This document shows positions 34,586 through 47,430 of a stretch of 64,000 nt of DNA, in pieces (within the stretch, counting starts at the first letter, position 1; each line of letters starts with the position of its first letter). The DNA comes from Xanthoparmelia taractica. Lineage: Eukaryota; Ascomycota; Lecanoromycetes; Lecanorales; Parmeliaceae. The position numbers were made by a program, and so were the translations under genes. The stretch spans positions 1-64,000 of the forward strand of contig MU853195.1 in the NCBI GenBank assembly GCA_033085395.1. Reading direction: 5' to 3'. The notes below the pieces were generated by a model, which worked only from the letters and a program-made list of their open reading frames with translations, was not told the origin of the DNA and made no database searches.

Positions 34586-37500
34586 TCAGACAACTGTCAT
34601 GACCTTCATATGTCCGTTGATGTCATTATCATTGCCAGCAATGCTTCCCCCAAGGAAAGAACCGCCTCTTTGGCTTCTCGGGCTTCTAGGACTCTGCGTG
34701 ACGCGAGAACCTTTGGGGATCGTAGGTGTGTGAGGAGCTTGTTGAAACATCTGAGTGTAAGGCGGATCTCTGGGCGTGTTGGGGCGAGACTCCGGCGTCT
34801 CCGGACCATTCTCGGCTCGGCGGACTATCTCTTTCAGAGCCCGAGTGACAACGCCGGCTCGTGTGACAAGGTCTTTGAGGGAAGTAGTGTCGAATGGAAG
34901 CTTCTTCTGAGCGAGCTTTGCGTCGAGGAGTTCCGGCTCATAATGTTTGCGCTGTTGATGGATAGTCTCGAGGACAGACTTGGCCTTGGCCGAAGACTCC
35001 TTGCGTGGTCTGGAGGTCGGTAGTGGTGTCTCGGATTTCGGGAGTTCCGACGAACGTCTTGAGGAGGGCTGTGAACCGGAAGATTCATCCACCAAACTCA
35101 TTCGATCCTCTTTGGACGGCGAGAGCCCTGATCTTCGTCGACTTCGAGGAGAGTCTTCATCGAACAGATCGAAGTCAAAACTCGGAGAGTGAGGGGATCG
35201 CGGCGGGAATAGCTCCTTCTCATCATCCAAGGTGGCAAGATTGATGATACCCTCCGCCTCCTTCCATAGCTCGATGGATTGGCCTTCCATAATGCCCTGA
35301 CCGCTAGCTTGCTGTTGAAGCCGCTTTAGCTCCTCCACGAGTAGAGTCAACTCTTTGACCTGACCAAATTGCCCGTGGACGCTGGCTTGTCTCTCTAAAA
35401 TGGCGCGAGGAACGAGCATACCAGATGAAAGGCTGGCGTGCATGTAACCGGTGCTGGTTGTTGGGTGTTTGGAAGCACGAGGAGGTTCGTCAAAGTCGAA
35501 ATCGCCATCCCAATCCTCGCTGGGACCCTTATTGCCTAGCAGCTTGGGTGGATTATTGCCATTGCGGTAACTCGCTGTATCCTTCGGAACAGGGACGCTT
35601 TGGCTGCGCAGATGTAATGCACTGGGACCACGACGTCCATTTGCACGACTTCCACGCATATCTATGCCCTGTCTGCCATGTACTGTTTTTGGCCGAGGCG
35701 ATTGACCTTCCAAAATGTCTTTGTCTGTTGTGGAAGGCTCTGACCACTCAAAGATGTTCGCTTTCGAGGATGCGTCTAGTCTATCCTCAGGTGGAGACTG
35801 TCGTCTCCCACGGGGATCTTCACTGGGATGGGCCAAGGAAGTACTGCTTCCTTCGCTTGAAGATGGATTACTTGGACCCTGAACCGCTTCATGCAAGTCA
35901 TCCGTCGGATCGAAAGACCACAAGTCATCATCTTGATCGATCTCCATATCTCTAGCAGAAGGACCGAGCGTTCTGAGCTCCAGCGGAGGAATATGTGGGG
36001 ATTGAGAGATATCATGAGAGATTTTGCTGGTTTCATGCATGGGAGTGGAGCCAGGATCGTCCTTGCATAGAGCATTGTTTCGGACGGGTGTTGACAAATC
36101 TTGCTCTTCATTTACAGCAAATGATTCGTGTTCCAGCAGATCTTGCAACGCTATCAACTTGTCCTTGGAAGGCAATTCTGGATGGGAGGATTCGTCGAAC
36201 ATTCGCTCAATAGGAGGCCTCCGTACGCCAGAATGACTACTACCTGTTGCACCAGTCCTCGTGGAGTCATACATAGTGCCGCTTCGAGAATCCATTTCAT
36301 CTTCATCGCCTGACATTAGACGGCTGTTCTCATTGTCCGATCCTAGGAGAGTGGAGCCATGCTCTGATGGATTTGATGAATAACGCTGAGTCCTCGTCTT
36401 AGCTGTAACCTGGCCTATGGGATAGGACATTGATAGAGAAGAATTGCCAGACGGGAGGCGTGGGGAAATTGAGTCTTCAGGCTGCGGAGTTGTTGGATAC
36501 GGGTGCACGGTGCCCGGAAGATCAACCTCAAAGGCTGACAAACGGTTTAATGGTGGAAGCGGCGAAGATGAACCCCTCTGCTGGACACCGGTAGGACGTG
36601 AGCGCACCAGGGAAGGACTTGTCTGGCTCTCCATGAAGTGGCGGCTGGTGGGTGTGGGCGGCCTTCCGACGGTTCCTTGAATTGGAATAAACGGGGCGGC
36701 TATACGAGTCTTGGAAGGCTGTGGGGCAGACACAACTCTCCTGTCAGCTTTATTCCTATCAGAGCCTCTGCCCCTTCTAAGGCTGCCCAAGCGTGGCATC
36801 CACGTCGAGGGCGATGGGGTTGGAAATATTTCACTCAAAGAAAATGAATGTCTTTGCTTGAGCTCGGGAGTGTCATTGACATCAGCTTCTCCCTGGTCGA
36901 CTGGGAAGTCATTCAGTCCAACAGGAGTGAAGGGTCTGCTAAGAGCGGAGATATTAGACGCACGGCCAGTAATGGCTTCGTTTGACGACCGTGAGCTAAT
37001 AGATGTTGCCAGGAGTAGAGTAGGCAATTCCGTGATGCCTGGAACGATACTCTTGGGTGTGTCACTCCGGTTAAGCATTCCATTTGCATTGCGTTTCCGC
37101 GAAGAACCATCTTTGATCGTGCCGGGAAGTTGAGGCTTGAAGAAAGGTTGCCATAATTGTGAGGACTCGTCGTATGAATGATGATCCTCGGAAAGATCGT
37201 TGAGCAACGTGGATGAAGCGCCCAGAGACGGTCGACGTGTCTCTTGACCCTGTAGTAAATGCTGCTGGAGATTTGCAGATCTTTGATGGCTAGTGGCTGG
37301 TCTGCGAAGCGTAGAATGTAACGCATTGCCATCGAAACCATGTAGAGCCCTTTGTGAAGAGCTTCGCTTCACTAGCTTATTTCGTGACGGTGTGCCGGCC
37401 AATGGCTCGCCAAAACTGTGTAAGATCGGTGCTGTTGAGGCATTGGAGTAGGACATGGATGGCGAGCGTGGTCGGGGGGTCGGCGTAGGGCTTCCGCTTT

Positions 37501-38119
37501 TGAGAGACGATCTTGAGATACGCCTGAGCCAATTTGGAGGAGTGTTCTCTGAGCCTTTGAACTCGAACGCAAAAGGCCCTTGGCCTGTTGAAAGCTCAGG
37601 CTGTGGCACCAAAGCATCGCCTGCGTCCCCACTCCCAAAATTGGCACCGGCCTTCATGTCTGGTATTGATCCAACCGTTCTGGTTCCGCCTCTTGCATTG
37701 GTTGATGAGGTTAGGGGCCGGCCAACAGAGGTCCGCTTTCGAAGTCTCGAGGTTGGAGCAGAGGTAGTCTGGGGTAGCGCTGATGGCGTTATCGGCATAT
37801 TGGGAAGAGGCTGATGATCGTCCAAGCCAGCTCTAGATGTGGTTCTCCTCTTATTTGATGTTGGTCGTGTGGCGGCCGAATGTTGTGGATGGCCAAAAGC
37901 GAAACCTACGGCTGCGACGCCCACAGTTCCCGTTGCACACAGCTGTCGATAGACATGACATTAGCTGTTGAGCATAACAGGGTGGGGGTGTATTTTCTTA
38001 GGAGACACTCGAATATTTGCGCAGAGCGAGCAACGATATGGGGGATGAGCGTCGAATGTTGGCATAAGGAAAAGGGCACACGACGGGGTAGGAGATATTA
38101 CCGATGGGACTGTCTCCAT
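34586..38119 (-). CDS. Large Ser/Pro-rich protein of unknown function (about 1124 aa)
   Basis: Proposed exons are 38119-38102 (six codons, METVPS) and 37942-34586. The long frame has no ATG at its 5' edge. The acceptor (gacag) at 37943-37947 and the donor GTAATA at 38101 join it in phase to an upstream ATG. The protein is mostly disordered, rich in Ser, Pro, Thr and Arg, with conserved-looking islands: FEFKGSENTPPNWLRRISRS, FSLSEIFPTPSPSTW, an acidic Trp motif EDWDGDFDFDE (about residue 830), and a helical segment with ASVHGQFGQVKELTLLVEEL and SIELWKEAEGIINLATLDDE. No enzyme domain is visible. The helical module and many Ser-Pro sites suggest a phosphoregulated scaffold (inference). I do not recognise the family with confidence. 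Confidence 0.75.
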
Positions 38120-40779
38120 CACCAACGTTCGCCGACGTCTATAGCGAACATGAGATGTACGTCTTAGCACATCAGAACCTCGAGAAAGTATATAGGGGTC
38201 TTGTGGTATGTGGAGTCATTCAGAATGGGTCCGAATCCTAGAGCGTCTGAACGAAGGGTATGGTGTCGGACTTGGGGGTGTTGAAAGTTAATGCAATGAA
38301 GGTATAAGTTGGCATGGAGAATGAATTGAGAGATAAAAAGAGACTCGAGGATTGCTGCGGAGAACCAATTCACAGTCGCCTGGCTTATGGAAAGTAATGG
38401 AGCGTTCAGTATGGAGGAAGTCTCTCAAGTGTTGGTTGTGTTCAGGCTCTGGAGCATTCAGCCCACGAAATGCGTAACGAAGATCCCGGTAAGTAAACAT
38501 TTTCGAAACCCAATCACCGTCTCTACGAATTTCGTGCGTTATAGTCTACTGCACGTCTAATACTACCTTTCGAGATGATGATTCTAATCTATTTTGTCGG
38601 AGCAAAAAGAAGGTGAAGGCAGATATTTGACAGCACACCATCATGTCTGCACCCGTTCTCTTTACCATGCCCCACGTATTGCCAATGGGGTAGGCGGCGC
38701 TGTATTATTCCCTCGGATACGCGTGTAAATCTGATACTCATAGAGGAGGTAGACTGAGCCTAATTTGTGCAATCGCTGCGAGCTTCCCTTTCCCCCACCC
38801 CCCATTTTCATAAGCGCAGCTCCTATCAATTGGCTTCAGTACCTGGAAAGTCGGAAAGGCATTCCTTGGATGGAGGAAAAGAAAGGCAAGTAAGCAAGCG
38901 GGCAAGCGGTAAAGCGTTAGGATTTGGAGGATACGAAGGATACATCAATTGGAAGCTTTTGTTCGGGGGACTCCTTACAGCCTTTATGCTAACCCCAAAC
39001 CTTCCACCTAGACTCCACCGGATCAGGGGCTGACCTAGGCGTCCCCCTCTAACGAACAATATAATAATAATGCCGCTTCAGCTGCGCGGCACCTTCCCGG
39101 TAGAGGGGAAGGCGAATGAAAAATCCTGTTGAACATTCGAGATGCCCCAATCACGAGCGATCGAGGTACTTTCAGGGAAGCCGAGACCAGGTTGGGGCTT
39201 GAAAAGTTGTGCGTTAGCCTTTGCGGACTGCAGGGCCTTTTGGTCGCTTAAGAAAAGGCAGTTAGGCTCAGTCAATTGATAGGCACAAGAGGTCCACCCG
39301 TACCCATGAATCCATGATAATTGTTTGGTCTCGGATCTTTAAGGCAATCTGTAGCAAACCTGATTCATTTGCCCGGCAAAGCAACGGCGGGGTAAGAAGT
39401 CGGAAAAAGGGAGACTACGGAGCAGCTACAAGGGCAAGATTGTCCGCTGCAACCTATCAAATCATGGCGGCGAGCTGCAAGATCATCCACGCTGCAATAG
39501 GTACGATGTTGGATTTGGATTATCTTTCGCACGGCGTAAGCTGGATTTAGCGGGAGGTTTCATCCTGACGAACACTAGATCGTCTGTGCCGGGACCGCCC
39601 TGAGCTCGTCAGCCATCGTGGCTTCATCTGAGAGAGACCGGACGCTTTGTCAAAGCTCGCTCTGGCCCGCAAAGGCCGATGCCATTCGGGTGCCTTTTGG
39701 CGTTGCATGCTGGACCCCGAAGGAATTGAGGGATTGCCTGAATGAGAAATGAGGTGAAAAATGAGCGGGGCCAAGAGCATGCAACCAAGGGTCGATCTCC
39801 CAGGGTATATTGTACCGGCAGGAGGCATGGATCACGATGTAAGAGTATATTCGCGGGCATAAAGACCGAGATGCGCAAAGCCTTGGCAATTGACACGCGC
39901 CATCCCATAGAAAACGTGTACAAGGTGCAGAACAGACAAAGTCCGAGAATACATAATAAGAGATGATTGATGGAATTGATGTAGGCGGTGAGATATGATG
40001 GATGAAGGATGAAGGATTATGGTAGTGTGCTTATGAGAGCTTATGATGATATCTCGGTGTCGGTGGTGGTGGTGGGAGAGCGTGAAGACGAGATGATCTT
40101 CAGCAGATCGAATGACAAGATGGCAACCCGCGGTCGAGACCAGGGTATGATGCCATCTTCGATGCATCTTGGAGGTGCATCTGCTGGGAATTGGGAAGGC
40201 TTAGATTGGCTGATTAGCGACCGCGTGCATTAGAAGGAGACCGAGTCCACGCGACATTTGACAGCGACAACAGGCGACGTGTTGATTGGGTGTCAGCCAC
40301 CAGCCCTTCTTGCCTTATGCCTCAAAATAGCTACCAGCAGCCATAATCATTCATAAGATTATTCTATTGTTTAAAGCGTGTTGGAAATAATAATGGACGC
40401 TGCAAGAAGATTTGATATTAGTAGAAGTAAAGTACTTTTAATGATATTGCCCGTGATTGCTTTCATTTTAACTACCAACCCCCAAGCTCCCCGTGTCACG
40501 TGTATGATATTATGTGTGGGTGATTTTTCTATGTTAATTTTAAGGTATGTAGTGCTCCAAAGGAAGAGATCATCGCCAACGGCTGTCAAATTAATATTAG
40601 ATATTATTGCAGCCACCACAAACTCGTCTAATTATTATTATTATTCTAAGGGACCAGCAATAACATCGAAATACTTATAGTATTATATTAACTTATCATT
40701 ATTATTGTCATTTAATATCAAGTATTGAAAAGGTATCATTGAATTTTTATTACCTTCTAGCGGTGACCGGTTAACGGAA
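38120..40779. other. 2.7-kb divergent intergenic region
   Basis: It lies between the 1124-residue gene and gcn20. Composition varies; an AT-rich stretch at about 40330-40770 contains short ATT microsatellites (e.g. 40632-40646). No frame here has convincing coding character. It holds both promoters. Confidence 0.5.
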
Positions 40780-43361
40780 ATGGAAGCGGAAATTAAGGCA
40801 CAAATCCCGGGTATTGATCAGGTCATCTCCGAGTACGCTTCAGTCAGTTGTATCCATGGTATATACCATTCATCATACCAAATGGCATACCGTACCCGAA
40901 CAGATATGGGACAGAGGATGCTGATGCCATCAAGGGATATCTGAACCATGCTTCCACTTTGTACAATGTCGACTCAGATCCCAGCGCCCAGTCACCCCTG
41001 GATGAAGCGGCTGAGACAATCACCGCTTTACTAGTCTCTGCTTCTGGAGATTTCTCAGACCAGAACACTGCCGCCATTCAGAATCTGGTGGATAAATTCA
41101 TCTCAAAGCTCAATGCCGCAAATGGCGTCGACCCCGAGAGGAAGCAAATGGCCCCAAGGACCCGGAAGCTTGATCAAGCGATCCAGGTCGGATCCCAACG
41201 TAATATTTCTACTACCCTAGGACTGGCCGGTGGTATAGTCGACCTAGAGTCTGCCAACACCAGAAAAGTAGAGTCCCGAGTGGACAAAAAGAAGCTCCAA
41301 AAGGCAGAACAAAAGATCCAGGCAAAGCAAGATCGGAAGGTGATGAAGAATGTCGAATATGAAGCATCTCGATTACTCGATCAGCCAAGTGAAGCCCAGT
41401 CCTATGAGGAGTTCTTCATGGCCGTCAATCCTTTACAGCTAGGCGGTGACCAGGCAAAGAGTAAAGACATTAAAGTTGATGGGGTTGATGTATCCATTGG
41501 TGGAAAGCGTATCTTGACCGACACCACTCTAACAATGGCCTTTGGCCGGCGCTACGGGTTGGTGGGCCAGAACGGTATCGGAAAGAGTACTTTACTACGA
41601 GCTTTGAGTCGGAGAGAACTTGCTATCCCTACGCATATTTCCATTCTTCACGTTGAGCAAGAGGTACCCTTCCTCTAGAGACATGTCGATTTGCTATCAG
41701 ATCGGTGTCCTAATGCTTTGTGCCTATTGCAGATTACTGGAGACGACACACCTGCTTTGCAAGCAGTCCTCGATGCAGATGTATGGCGAAAGCACCTCTT
41801 GGCCGAACAGGAGGTATGGAGTTGACGTTCATGAAACGTCAACATGTGTGCTGACGCGGTACTAGAAAATCAGCAAGCAGCTTTCCGATCTGGAGGCTGA
41901 ACGAGCATCCATGGCAGACACATCTACAGACGCCGAAAAGCTCGACAAACACAGAGAAGGTCTTGACACTACGCTTAGCGACATTCATTCAAAGCTTTCC
42001 GAGATGGAGTCGGACAAGGCCGAGTCTCGTGCTGCAAGCATCCTGGCAGGCCTGGGCTTCTCAGAGGAAAGGCAGCATTATGCCACCAAAACCTTTTCCG
42101 GAGGTTGGAGGATGAGACTGGCATTGGCCAGAGCCCTCTTTTGCGAACCAGACCTGCTTCTCCTTGACGGTAGAGCATCTTCAAAAAGACTACCGAGGTG
42201 CTTACTGACACTTCACAGAACCGTCCAACATGTTGGACGTCCCCTCCATCACTTTCCTCTCCAGCTACCTCCAATCGTACCCCAGCACCCTTCTCGTCGT
42301 CTCCCACGACCGAGCCTTCTTGAATGAAGTAGCGACGGACATAATCCACCAGCACTCTGAGCGTCTCGACTATTACAAAGGCGCTGATTTCGACTCCTTT
42401 TACGCTACCAAAGAAGAGCGGCGCAAGACGGCCAAACGCGAGTATGAAAACCAAATGGCCCAGCGTGCTCATCTGCAAGCATTCATTGACAAATTCCGCT
42501 ACAACGCTGCCAAATCCTCGGAAGCCCAGTCACGGATCAAGAAACTCGAAAAGATGCCTGTGCTTGAAGCCCCAGAAAGCGAATATACGGTCCACTTCAG
42601 GTTCCCCGAAGTGGAGAAGCTCTCGCCACCCATCATACAAATGACGGGTGTCTCCTTCGGCTACTCACCCGACAAGACACTCCTTAGAAACGTCGACCTT
42701 GACGTCCAACTCGACTCCCGCATCGGCATCGTCGGCCCCAACGGCGCAGGTAAAACCACCGTCCTCAAACTCCTCATCGGCCAGCTCCAGCCCTCCGTCG
42801 GCCTCATATCGCAAAATCCTCGCCTGCGGGTCGGTTTCTTCGCCCAGCACCACGTCGACGCCCTAGACATGAACGCCAGCGCCGTCGGCTTCATGGCGAA
42901 GAACTACCCCGGCAAACAGGACGAGGAGTACCGACGCCACCTGGGCGCCTTCGGCATCACGGGGACCACCGGCTTGCAGAAAATGGCCCTGCTGTCCGGA
43001 GGACAGAAATCCCGCGTTGCGTTTGCGTGCTTGAGTCTGACGAACCCGCATATCCTTGTCCTGGACGAACCGTCGAATCATCTTGACATCGAGGCCATGG
43101 ACGCCTTGTCGAGTGCACTGAGGCTGTTCCAGGGAGGCGTGCTGATGGTCAGTCACGACGTGACCATGTTGCAGAACGTGTGCACGAGTCTGTGGGTGTG
43201 TGACAATGGGAGCGTGGAGCCCTTTCCTGGCGATGTCAAGGCGTATAAGAAGAGGATCATGGCGCAAGCAGGCAAGGGACATTCCCGATCCGTGTGCAAT
43301 GGGTCAAGCTGACTTGTAAAACTTTACAGGCCAGGCGGGTGTAGTGACGGCACAGAAATAA
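40780..43361 (+). CDS. GCN20: Gcn20-type ABCF ATPase (ABCF3 family)
   Basis: Proposed exons are 40780-40842, 40935-41663, 41733-41813, 41866-42169, 42219-43271 and 43330-43361, giving 753 aa, the usual Gcn20 length. The N-terminal Gcn1-binding region is followed by two ATP-binding cassettes. The first has GQNGIGKST, FSGGWRMRLALARA and LLLLDEPSNMLD; the second has GPNGAGKTT, LSGGQKSRVAF and ILVLDEPSNHLD. There are no membrane segments. With Gcn1 on ribosomes, Gcn20 promotes Gcn2 activation during amino-acid starvation. The last intron appears to be GC-AG (43272-43329): it turns a non-conserved readthrough tail into AGQAGVVTAQK, matching the family C-terminus. Confidence 0.95.
43272..43329 (+). 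other. Predicted GC-AG intron in gcn20
   Basis: The donor is G|GCAAGG and the acceptor tttacag, 58 nt apart, with a branch-like gctgac about 20 nt before the acceptor. Splicing gives the family-like tail. The only GT alternative nearby would make a 38-nt intron and the end ...HSRSARRV. Confidence 0.7.
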
Positions 43362-44165
43362 AGGACGGCAGGGGAAGCAGTATGGGTAGGAGGAAGCAGA
43401 CTGCTTCGCAGGATCAAGGACATCAAGACCTCTTGCACATCGAAGACTCCGTCGCCAAGCATCTTTGATATCGAACGCGCAGCCTACAAAGAAAGAGAGA
43501 AATGCATCTTTATTAAACAGCTATACTCGGTCTGATGACCGCTAGCATAAACCCCAGGAGTGCGGACCAAGAAACGTGAATGTGGCGATTGGGGAAAAGG
43601 GCTGCATGTCACAGTCGTGCTAGTAAAAGGGGTAAGAAACCGCCATACATCTCAACGTCCGTAGAAAAAAATTTCAAGAGATGATATCACCTGACGACTC
43701 TTCACAAATGAGAGATAGAAATTCCCACCCCTAGCTATACGCAGAGCTCGATAGCAGTGTGTCCTCGACTACCAACCGAAAATACAAAACATTCATATAC
43801 CCCAATTAATAGTTTTGGTCTAAAAAAAGCCGGCTTCAAAAGCCCGACGAGTTATTTCTCAAACAAGCGCAAGCTAACGTAAGGTATACAATGGAGGTGT
43901 TTGAGAGCCAAAGCCATGCTCCCTCCATCCGTCCCGTCCATCCATCCAAGAAAGGAGACTCGTAAACAATGCTGCTGCTGCTGCTTGCTGCCTGAAACGT
44001 CGTCGCTCGATCGTATGAAGCAAGCACCATGAGAGGAGAAGAATCTTTTACGCAAAAACCACCAAGAAAAGAATCGGATGCCGTTTTTCTCTCTCTGCTC
44101 GGGGGTGAGTGAGTGAGCATGTGCCGTCAAACCCCCCTCTCTTCCCCCCAATCAGCGTGCTCTAC
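43362..44165. other. Convergent 3' region of gcn20 and kin1
   Basis: Both genes end toward this 0.8-kb segment. No gene is seen; it is presumed to be 3' untranslated sequence and terminators. Confidence 0.5.
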
Positions 44166-47100
44166 CTACAGCCGCAATGCCTCCAAAATCTGCGTCGCCA
44201 TGTTTTTGTAATGCCACGTCCCGCCCGCCACCTTTTTGAACTGGATCCCGTGCAAACTAAACAGTGGCACCTTCACGATGAAAATCTCAAACTTGACCAC
44301 CATGTTCCCGCCAACCTCGCTCTCCACATGCGTCGTCGTTTCCCCCGCCGCCGTCCTTTCTCCGAGTTGAGCCCGTCCTTGAGCGGCACCGACTCCGTTC
44401 GCGCTGTCGTCCGATTCATCAGAGGCTATAAAGGAGGTGTCCGGGCCCGGGTGCTTGCGCGATGAGTTGCGGGCCATTTGCGGAAGCTTCTCTGGCGCCT
44501 CTTCGTTGCGTTCACCGCTCCTCAAGCCACCGGCGAAGCTGATTCGCCGTCTGTTGCCATGTGCAAACTCTGGGCTCGGGGGACTGTTGTCGGGGCCGCG
44601 CTGGAGATCGATGCTGGGAGCGTGGCGGCAGCTGAATCCGCCTTTGATTTCCGTATACTTTACACCGAGCTGCTTGAGGACACGGACAATGTCCATGCGG
44701 ATGACGGGTAAAGGTTTGTTGCTCGTAGTGGACACGCTGAAGAGACCTTTGAGGTAAACCGGTTTCATGTTCTCAAGACTTTTGTTAGGATTATCGGCGC
44801 TGGCTGCCGTCTCTTCGACTGGCTCTTCTGGTACGTTAGCCTCGCGAGCTTCTTGTCGTATAGCGCGTCTGGCTTGTATGCTTTCACGTCGCGCGTGACC
44901 AAGCGACTTGGTCCGTGCGGTCGCGGCTCGTGTGCTGAGACTGCTCTTGTGTTCTATTGGCGGAGGCTCACTTGCCTTCGCTTTATGACCGCTGACGCTA
45001 GACCGCTCGGAGCCACTCGTCAAGGGAGGCTCGATGGCCGGGATCGATGTGTGCCCCTCAGATACGCCTCGATGGGATTGCCGCTTTCGATACTCGGCAG
45101 AATTGACACTCGCGGACCGGTCCAGAGCACTTTTCGCCCCCGATCTTGGTTCCAGCGTGCTAGGGGGCGTTAGGAGCTCAGCTTGATGAGGTGTGCTACC
45201 GCCCGGATGAAGCATCGTTGTAGGGATTGGCTCCCTTGTACGAGCCCTCCGCACGCTAAAACTTTTCCTTAGGGTCGTGGATGTATCAGTAGGTGGCTGC
45301 ACCTGGACTGATGGAGAGTGCTGGGCTTCTGATCTAGGATCCTTTGTCCGCCGCGTGCTGAATCTTCGAAGGAGTCCAGCAGCAGCGCTCTCTTTTTTGG
45401 AAGGCTGCTGTTCATGGCTTGGGGTCACAATGGCTGGAGGTACAGCGGGAGGTACATTGAGATTGACTTTCTTCATACTTTCTGTCACGTCTTCTTCTCC
45501 GTGTGTTCTCGACCGTGCTCTCGAACGGCCACCCGTGGCCTTCTCACCGGGCATCTCGTAAGCGGAAGCGTTGGTGTATGCCGCTTCGGGTGCAGGTAGG
45601 TCGGGGATCTTCAGGGGCTTCTCGCCTGGCGACATTGGCATGCTCAGTGCTCCAGGGTTAGCTTCTATACGCTCCCTTTCCTTCTTCTCTCTGACCAAGT
45701 AGTAAATTGATATGAGAGGACTGAAAGCGTTGACAGGGTCCGAACCAAGCTGCACTACGTCTGAAGACGTGTTTGGGAGTGTTTCTCGACTTGTCACGGA
45801 ATTTCGCCGCTTGTAGAAGTCGAAGACGCCTCTTTTCTTTTCACTGCCCATAGCATGGACAGCATGCTCTCGGGCATTGTTTCTTAGGGCGTTGTGGTAA
45901 TCCTCCGACGCAAGTACTCTTGTCAGCTCACGTTCGATGAATTCCGGGTCGCCAAAGTCGAACCCATGCATTTTCTCGACAATTTGCGGATCTAGAGGCA
46001 GTTGTAAAGGCTCTCGCGCGGGGAGGTAGTTTTCAGGGGGTGTATTGAAGCCTTTCGTAATCCACGGATGATTCAGTATCTCGCCGAGACTGGCTCGTTG
46101 TTTCGGATCTGTCACGAGCATTCTCGAAATGAGGTTTTTGCATTCTGAAAGACTGTTAGCGACCAGATCGAAACCATGCTGCAAAGTTCGCTCGCCTACC
46201 TGGGGAAAGCCATGTTGGATAGTCAACCACACCTTTCTTTATCTTCGCATGCAGCTGGGGCATACTTTGATCGTCAAAAGGTACTTTCCCGCATACCAAC
46301 ACGTACAAGACGATACCGAAACTCCAGATATCGACTTCGGGGCCTGTATACTGCCTTGCTTGCAGTAATTCCGGCGCAGCGAAATATAAACTACCACAAA
46401 ACGTTTTGAGATGGCTCTTTGGTGAGAACAGGTTGCTCAGGCCGAAATCAATAATCTTGATGTCCCCCGTCTTGCTGATCAAGATATTCTCGATTTTCAG
46501 GTCTCTGTGAACGATGCTATTCCGATGGCAATAGTCAAGTGCACTTGCTATTTGCCGGCCGAATTTTCTGGCCTGTTTTTCCTTTAACCTGCCGTGAGAG
46601 ATGATGTAGTCGAGCATTTGACCACCGTTCACATACTCAAACAGCATGTACCAATGGTAGTCTGTACGCACAACATCTCGCATTGCGCAAATGTATGGGT
46701 GGTTAAGCAAAGTGACGATAGCTGCTTCTCTGGCAGTCCTGACTTCCTTGGAATGGTCTGCACGTTCGCGATCTCGATCATTGCGATGCTCGTCCGTTGA
46801 TTGCCGTGGCACAATCTTGACAGCAACCTGCTCTCCAGTCTCTAGATTCTTAGCCAGCTTTACTTTGCCCATGCTTCCAGCTCCTATTGTTTTGCCCAAA
46901 GACCATTGACCTGTTTGCGCAGTAAGTGTTGTCCTCCTCTTCACAGGTGTAGCGCCTCCGGAGGCTGCAGCGGACTGTGGTCCAGCAACATTGGGTGTCG
47001 GAACAGATGTCGCGCCATCGGTGTTAGCTACCGTAGTAGCGGTAGACATCCTCGAGGCGTTGCGTGATGTACTGGGTCTTGAAGAGGTCCTACGAGACTC

Positions 47101-47430
47101 TCGAGTAGACTCGGTTCGCTGGGGAGGGGGAGCAGCATAAGGCCGCTCTCGGGAAGAGCTGCGGCGAGAGGTCGAAGGCCTAGCCAGATTGGTGGTCTCA
47201 TAGTCTTTCCGAGCGACACCGGCGAGAGAAGCCTGATCGGAAGCCGTCGTTGGACGGGAGTGAGGTTGAGATTGCGAGTTTGAACGTAAAGGTCCGGTGG
47301 GCGCCGCTGAGGGTTTGCTAGCCGTAGAGGTGGTCCTGTGAGATCGATCTGTCGTGGGAGAAGTGTATGAGGGGTGTCTTCGTGAAGAGCTGCGCGCCAC
47401 CGAGGGAGGTGCTGTTGAGGCAGCAGACAT
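44166..47430 (-). CDS. KIN1: Kin1/MARK-type polarity protein kinase with C-terminal KA1 domain
   Basis: Proposed exons are 47430-46200 and 46144-44166, giving 1069 aa. A Ser/Arg-rich N-terminal tail (1-170) precedes a Ser/Thr kinase domain from about 176: glycine loop IGAGSMGKV, Lys205 in VAVKIV, catalytic HRDLKIEN (308-315), DFG at 328-330 and activation loop SHLKTFCGSLYFAAPELL. Splicing across the only intron joins PTWLSP to ECKNLISRML. A long phosphorylatable linker ends in the KA1 membrane-binding region, with NMVVKFEIFIVKVPLFSLHG and WHYKNMATQILEAL. Homologues control cell polarity, exocytosis and ER stress signalling at the cell cortex. Length and layout match the family. Confidence 0.94.

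Noticed and set aside
43272..43312. gcn20 ending at the TGA at 43310-43312
   Set aside because: The readthrough tail is not family-like, and the GC-AG intron gives the conserved ending.
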